NCBI GenBank assembly: GCA_023397045.1
Contig: JAEWUR010000778.1
Span: 1-6,932, forward strand
DNA from: Planctomycetota bacterium
GTDB taxonomy: Bacteria; Planctomycetota; Planctomycetia; Pirellulales; Thermoguttaceae
DNA length: 6,932 nt
Reading direction: 5' to 3'
The notes beneath the pieces are model-generated. The model ran no database searches and was not told where the DNA came from. It saw nothing but the letters and a program-made list of their open reading frames with translations. Each line of letters opens with the position of its first letter. Positions within the stretch are counted from its first letter, which is position 1. Below are positions 5,511 through 6,932 of the stretch, one piece after another. The position numbers were made by a program, and so were the translations under genes.

Positions 5511-6182
5511 TTAGGGCCTATCCATTTGGTAACCGTCAATTTCCGCCAGCAATCCATCTCTACGCTGGTCGACCAACCGTCGTGCGGCGGGCAGGATCGT
5601 CATGAAACGTTCCGGCAGCGTCTGCTGCCTCACCCGGCGCATGACCTGATTCAATCGCACCCATAATTTCGCATCTTCGAGGTAATCTCGCAAGATGCGC
5701 TCGCGGAGAAAAAGCTCGATAAACACCGCCAGACGACGGGTGGGGTTCGGCGCCATACGGTTGAACGCCGCCTCGACGCGTTCGGCGTCCACGCTGCCGA
5801 GCACGCGGTAATACTCGTCGACGCGGTCGACATCGTCGGCGATCAGCGAGGCGTCGAGCAGCACTTCGGTGAGCAGATGCCCCAGAAAAGCGGGTCGCAT
5901 GCCGGTTTCGCCCTCCAAAACGTCTCGAACCTGTACGGTCAAGGCCAGCGACGTCTCGGCGAACGGGCGCGTGCCATGAAACGCCGCATCGTCGCGCAGG
6001 TGTTGTAAAACACCCCGGGCGACGGCCGCCGTTTCCGGGTCGGGATCGTCGAGAAACGCCTCGGCATGTTTCGTCCGGACTCGCACCGAGCGATCGGCAA
6101 CGGCCATCCAATCGGGAATGGCCGTGCCGGCCATCATGTACGGCCGGTCGAAATACGGGAGTGCATGGGCGAAGTAGTTCAT
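5511..6182 (-). CDS. conserved helical protein with His/Asp pattern, function unknown
   Basis: This protein of 223 residues is predicted to be mostly helical and cytoplasmic; I see no signal peptide or membrane segment. It opens MNYFAHALPYFDRPYMMAGT. Possible metal ligands sit along the chain: His6, Asp24 (IPDWM), His39, His61 with Asp64/Asp65 (QHLRDDAAFH), His69, and His102, Glu106 and Asp110 (GHLLTEVLLDASL). The MN-FAH opening and the spacing of His/Asp residues recall acyl-carrier-protein phosphodiesterase (AcpH) and helical zinc phospholipase C-like proteins, but the match is too loose to name a reaction. The C-terminal third is Arg-rich and lacks the motif residues. It is the likely first gene of a two-gene unit with the epimerase, 20 bp downstream. 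No Shine-Dalgarno precedes the ATG. Confidence 0.85.
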   Translation of the reverse strand: MNYFAHALPYFDRPYMMAGTAIPDWMAVADRSVRVRTKHAEAFLDDPDPETAAVARGVLQHLRDDAAFHGTRPFAETSLALTVQVRDVLEGETGMRPAFLGHLLTEVLLDASLIADDVDRVDEYYRVLGSVDAERVEAAFNRMAPNPTRRLAVFIELFLRERILRDYLEDAKLWVRLNQVMRRVRQQTLPERFMTILPAARRLVDQRRDGLLAEIDGYQMDRP

Positions 6183-6241
6183 GCTGAGTTGCTTTTTCTT
6201 CGAAAACAGTTTGCTTAGTTTCTGTTGCGGAAAGCCAAAAT

Positions 6242-6292
6242 GTCATCTTGAGCGAAGCGAAGGATTTAGCCAAACCGGCAGATTCTTCGCTT
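6242..6292. repeat. truncated copy of the GTCAT...GAGCGAAGCGAAG inverted repeat
   Basis: The left arm at 6242-6266 agrees with 434-458 at 20 of 25 positions. The right arm begins normally (GATTCTTCGCTT, 6281-6292) but then breaks off. The expected continuation toward GGATGAC is missing, and the sequence runs into GCGTGCCCACTGGC, which resembles the start of the next repeat. One repeat thus appears to have joined or inserted into the other. Confidence 0.6.
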
Positions 6293-6317
6293 GCGTGCCC
6301 ACTGGCCCTAATTGTGC

Positions 6318-6382
6318 GTGCCACTGGCTCTGCCAGTGCCCAGGTTCGCCTGCAAATTTCGCACTGGCAGAGCCAGTGGCAC
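6318..6382. repeat. perfect 22-bp inverted repeat (CACTGGC...GCCAGTG)
   Basis: The arms at 6318-6339 and 6361-6382 are exact reverse complements over all 22 bases, around a 21-base loop. Each arm is itself a smaller palindrome, CACTGGC-TCT-GCCAGTG, so the DNA or RNA can fold in two ways: one long hairpin or two short ones. A partial third copy (GTGCCCACTGGC) lies at about 6296-6307. The element sits between two minus-strand genes. It resembles a short non-autonomous repeat rather than a simple terminator, since no T-run follows on either strand. Confidence 0.8.
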
Positions 6383-6416
6383 CCAACACCGATCTTAACC
6401 ATGGCCCCGCGACCGC

Positions 6417-6932
6417 CTAGGGCGACGGCTCCGGTCGGCTGTCGTCGCGGCGGCGGTGCATGTGTTGGCCATTGCCCTCGGGCGGTCTCATCCGCCGCAG
6501 ATACATCTGCTGCAATTCCCGCTGCATCTCTTCGCCGGGCAGCGACAACAACCGGTCGCGTTGCTCATCGTTCAAGTCTTTCTCGAAAAACTCGACCAAC
6601 CGTTCGTCGTCCGCCTTGGTCAATGGGGCATGGACCGGCCGCTGGCGCATCAGGTGCCGGACCCAGCCGACCACCAGTTGCCGCTGCTCGGCGGCCGATT
6701 TCGTTTCGATCCGTTCGCGGAGCTTCGGGCTAAGCTCTGCCCGAAGTCGCGACAGGTCGTCGTCCGTGATCACCGGCGAAGGTCGGCCCGGCCCCTCCGA
6801 TTGCCATAGTTGCCAAAACAGCATCCAGCGTCGCATCTGCGGCGTCGACTCGTCGAATCGCTTTCGTTGCGTCGGCGAGAATGCCGCGACCAGTTCTTGT
6901 TCGTGCCGGGTCTCCAGGTCGTGGATCCAACG
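6417..6932 (-). CDS. uncharacterised helical protein with internal repeats, 3' end
   Basis: The frame is open from the right edge of the window to a TAG at 6417-6419, so the N-terminus is missing; 171 residues are visible. The protein is rich in Arg, Glu, Gln and Leu and looks entirely helical. Three related units can be aligned from visible residues 17, 66 and 119: FSPTQRKRF...PQMRRWMLFW, LSPKLRERI...AEQRQLVVGW and LNDEQRDRLLSLPGEEMQREL, spaced 49 and 53 residues apart. The last two are also preceded by similar T-x2-D-D segments. The tail is a short His/Arg/Pro-rich stretch. I do not recognise a named family; a structural or regulatory role is only a guess. No signal peptide or membrane segment is seen in this part. 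The 234-bp gap to the next minus-strand gene is filled with repeats, so it probably ends its own transcript. Confidence 0.8.
   Translation of the reverse strand, partial: RWIHDLETRHEQELVAAFSPTQRKRFDESTPQMRRWMLFWQLWQSEGPGRPSPVITDDDLSRLRAELSPKLRERIETKSAAEQRQLVVGWVRHLMRQRPVHAPLTKADDERLVEFFEKDLNDEQRDRLLSLPGEEMQRELQQMYLRRMRPPEGNGQHMHRRRDDSRPEPSP

Noticed and set aside
4606..5514. 302-codon plus-strand frame opposite the epimerase
   Set aside because: The minus-strand product carries every catalytic residue of the 3-epimerase family, so the plus-strand frame is a high-GC shadow.
6242..6382. CRISPR-like array
   Set aside because: The repeats are inverted rather than direct and regularly spaced, the units belong to two different families, and no cas genes are present.

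Overview
The window looks like a chromosomal segment of a planctomycete, most likely a Pirellulales-type bacterium. The reasons are a 3-keto-disaccharide hydrolase (DUF1080) gene end, an ECF sigma factor followed by a membrane protein with the planctomycete-style H-x-DG pseudopilin ectodomain, a Lys-rich plus xDRR protein of a type I associate with this phylum, moderately high GC, and few Shine-Dalgarno sequences. The assignment rests on family recognition by eye, not on a database search.

Layout. 1-363 (+) is the 3' end of a DUF1080 gene. 364-1273 is a long stretch without a credible gene. It holds two interspersed repeats (the second ends in a T-run and resembles a terminator), a long imperfect inverted repeat at 679-785 that folds better as plus-strand RNA, two short palindromes, and a textbook sigma-54 (-24/-12) promoter at 1064-1080. 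1274-1927 (+) is an ECF sigma factor and 1967-2965 (+) its probable membrane anti-sigma partner. The anti-sigma converges on, and overlaps by 14 bp, a small basic protein gene at 2952-3428 (-). The gap at 3429-3802 has little in it beyond a good RBS, a weak hairpin and a doubtful small ORF. Then come minus-strand genes: scpB (3803-4555), a D-tagatose/D-psicose 3-epimerase family protein (4636-5490), a small helical His/Asp-rich protein of unknown function (5511-6182), and the 3' end of an unknown repeat-containing helical protein (6417-6932). The gaps at 4556-4635 and 6183-6416 carry further copies of interspersed repeats, including a perfect 22-bp inverted repeat.

How the genes may work together. 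The sigma/anti-sigma pair is the clearest functional unit: a cytoplasmic ECF sigma held by a single-pass membrane protein whose outer part is built like a DUF1559 pseudopilin. The sigma-54 site upstream would put this alternative sigma under an activator-dependent promoter. The epimerase and the small protein upstream of it are 20 bp apart and probably cotranscribed. scpB belongs to the SMC condensin system and is separated from the epimerase by a repeat. DUF1080 hydrolases and sugar epimerases are both carbohydrate functions, but they are far apart here and on opposite strands, so no pathway is claimed. I see no integrase, transposase, phage, CRISPR, tRNA or rRNA.
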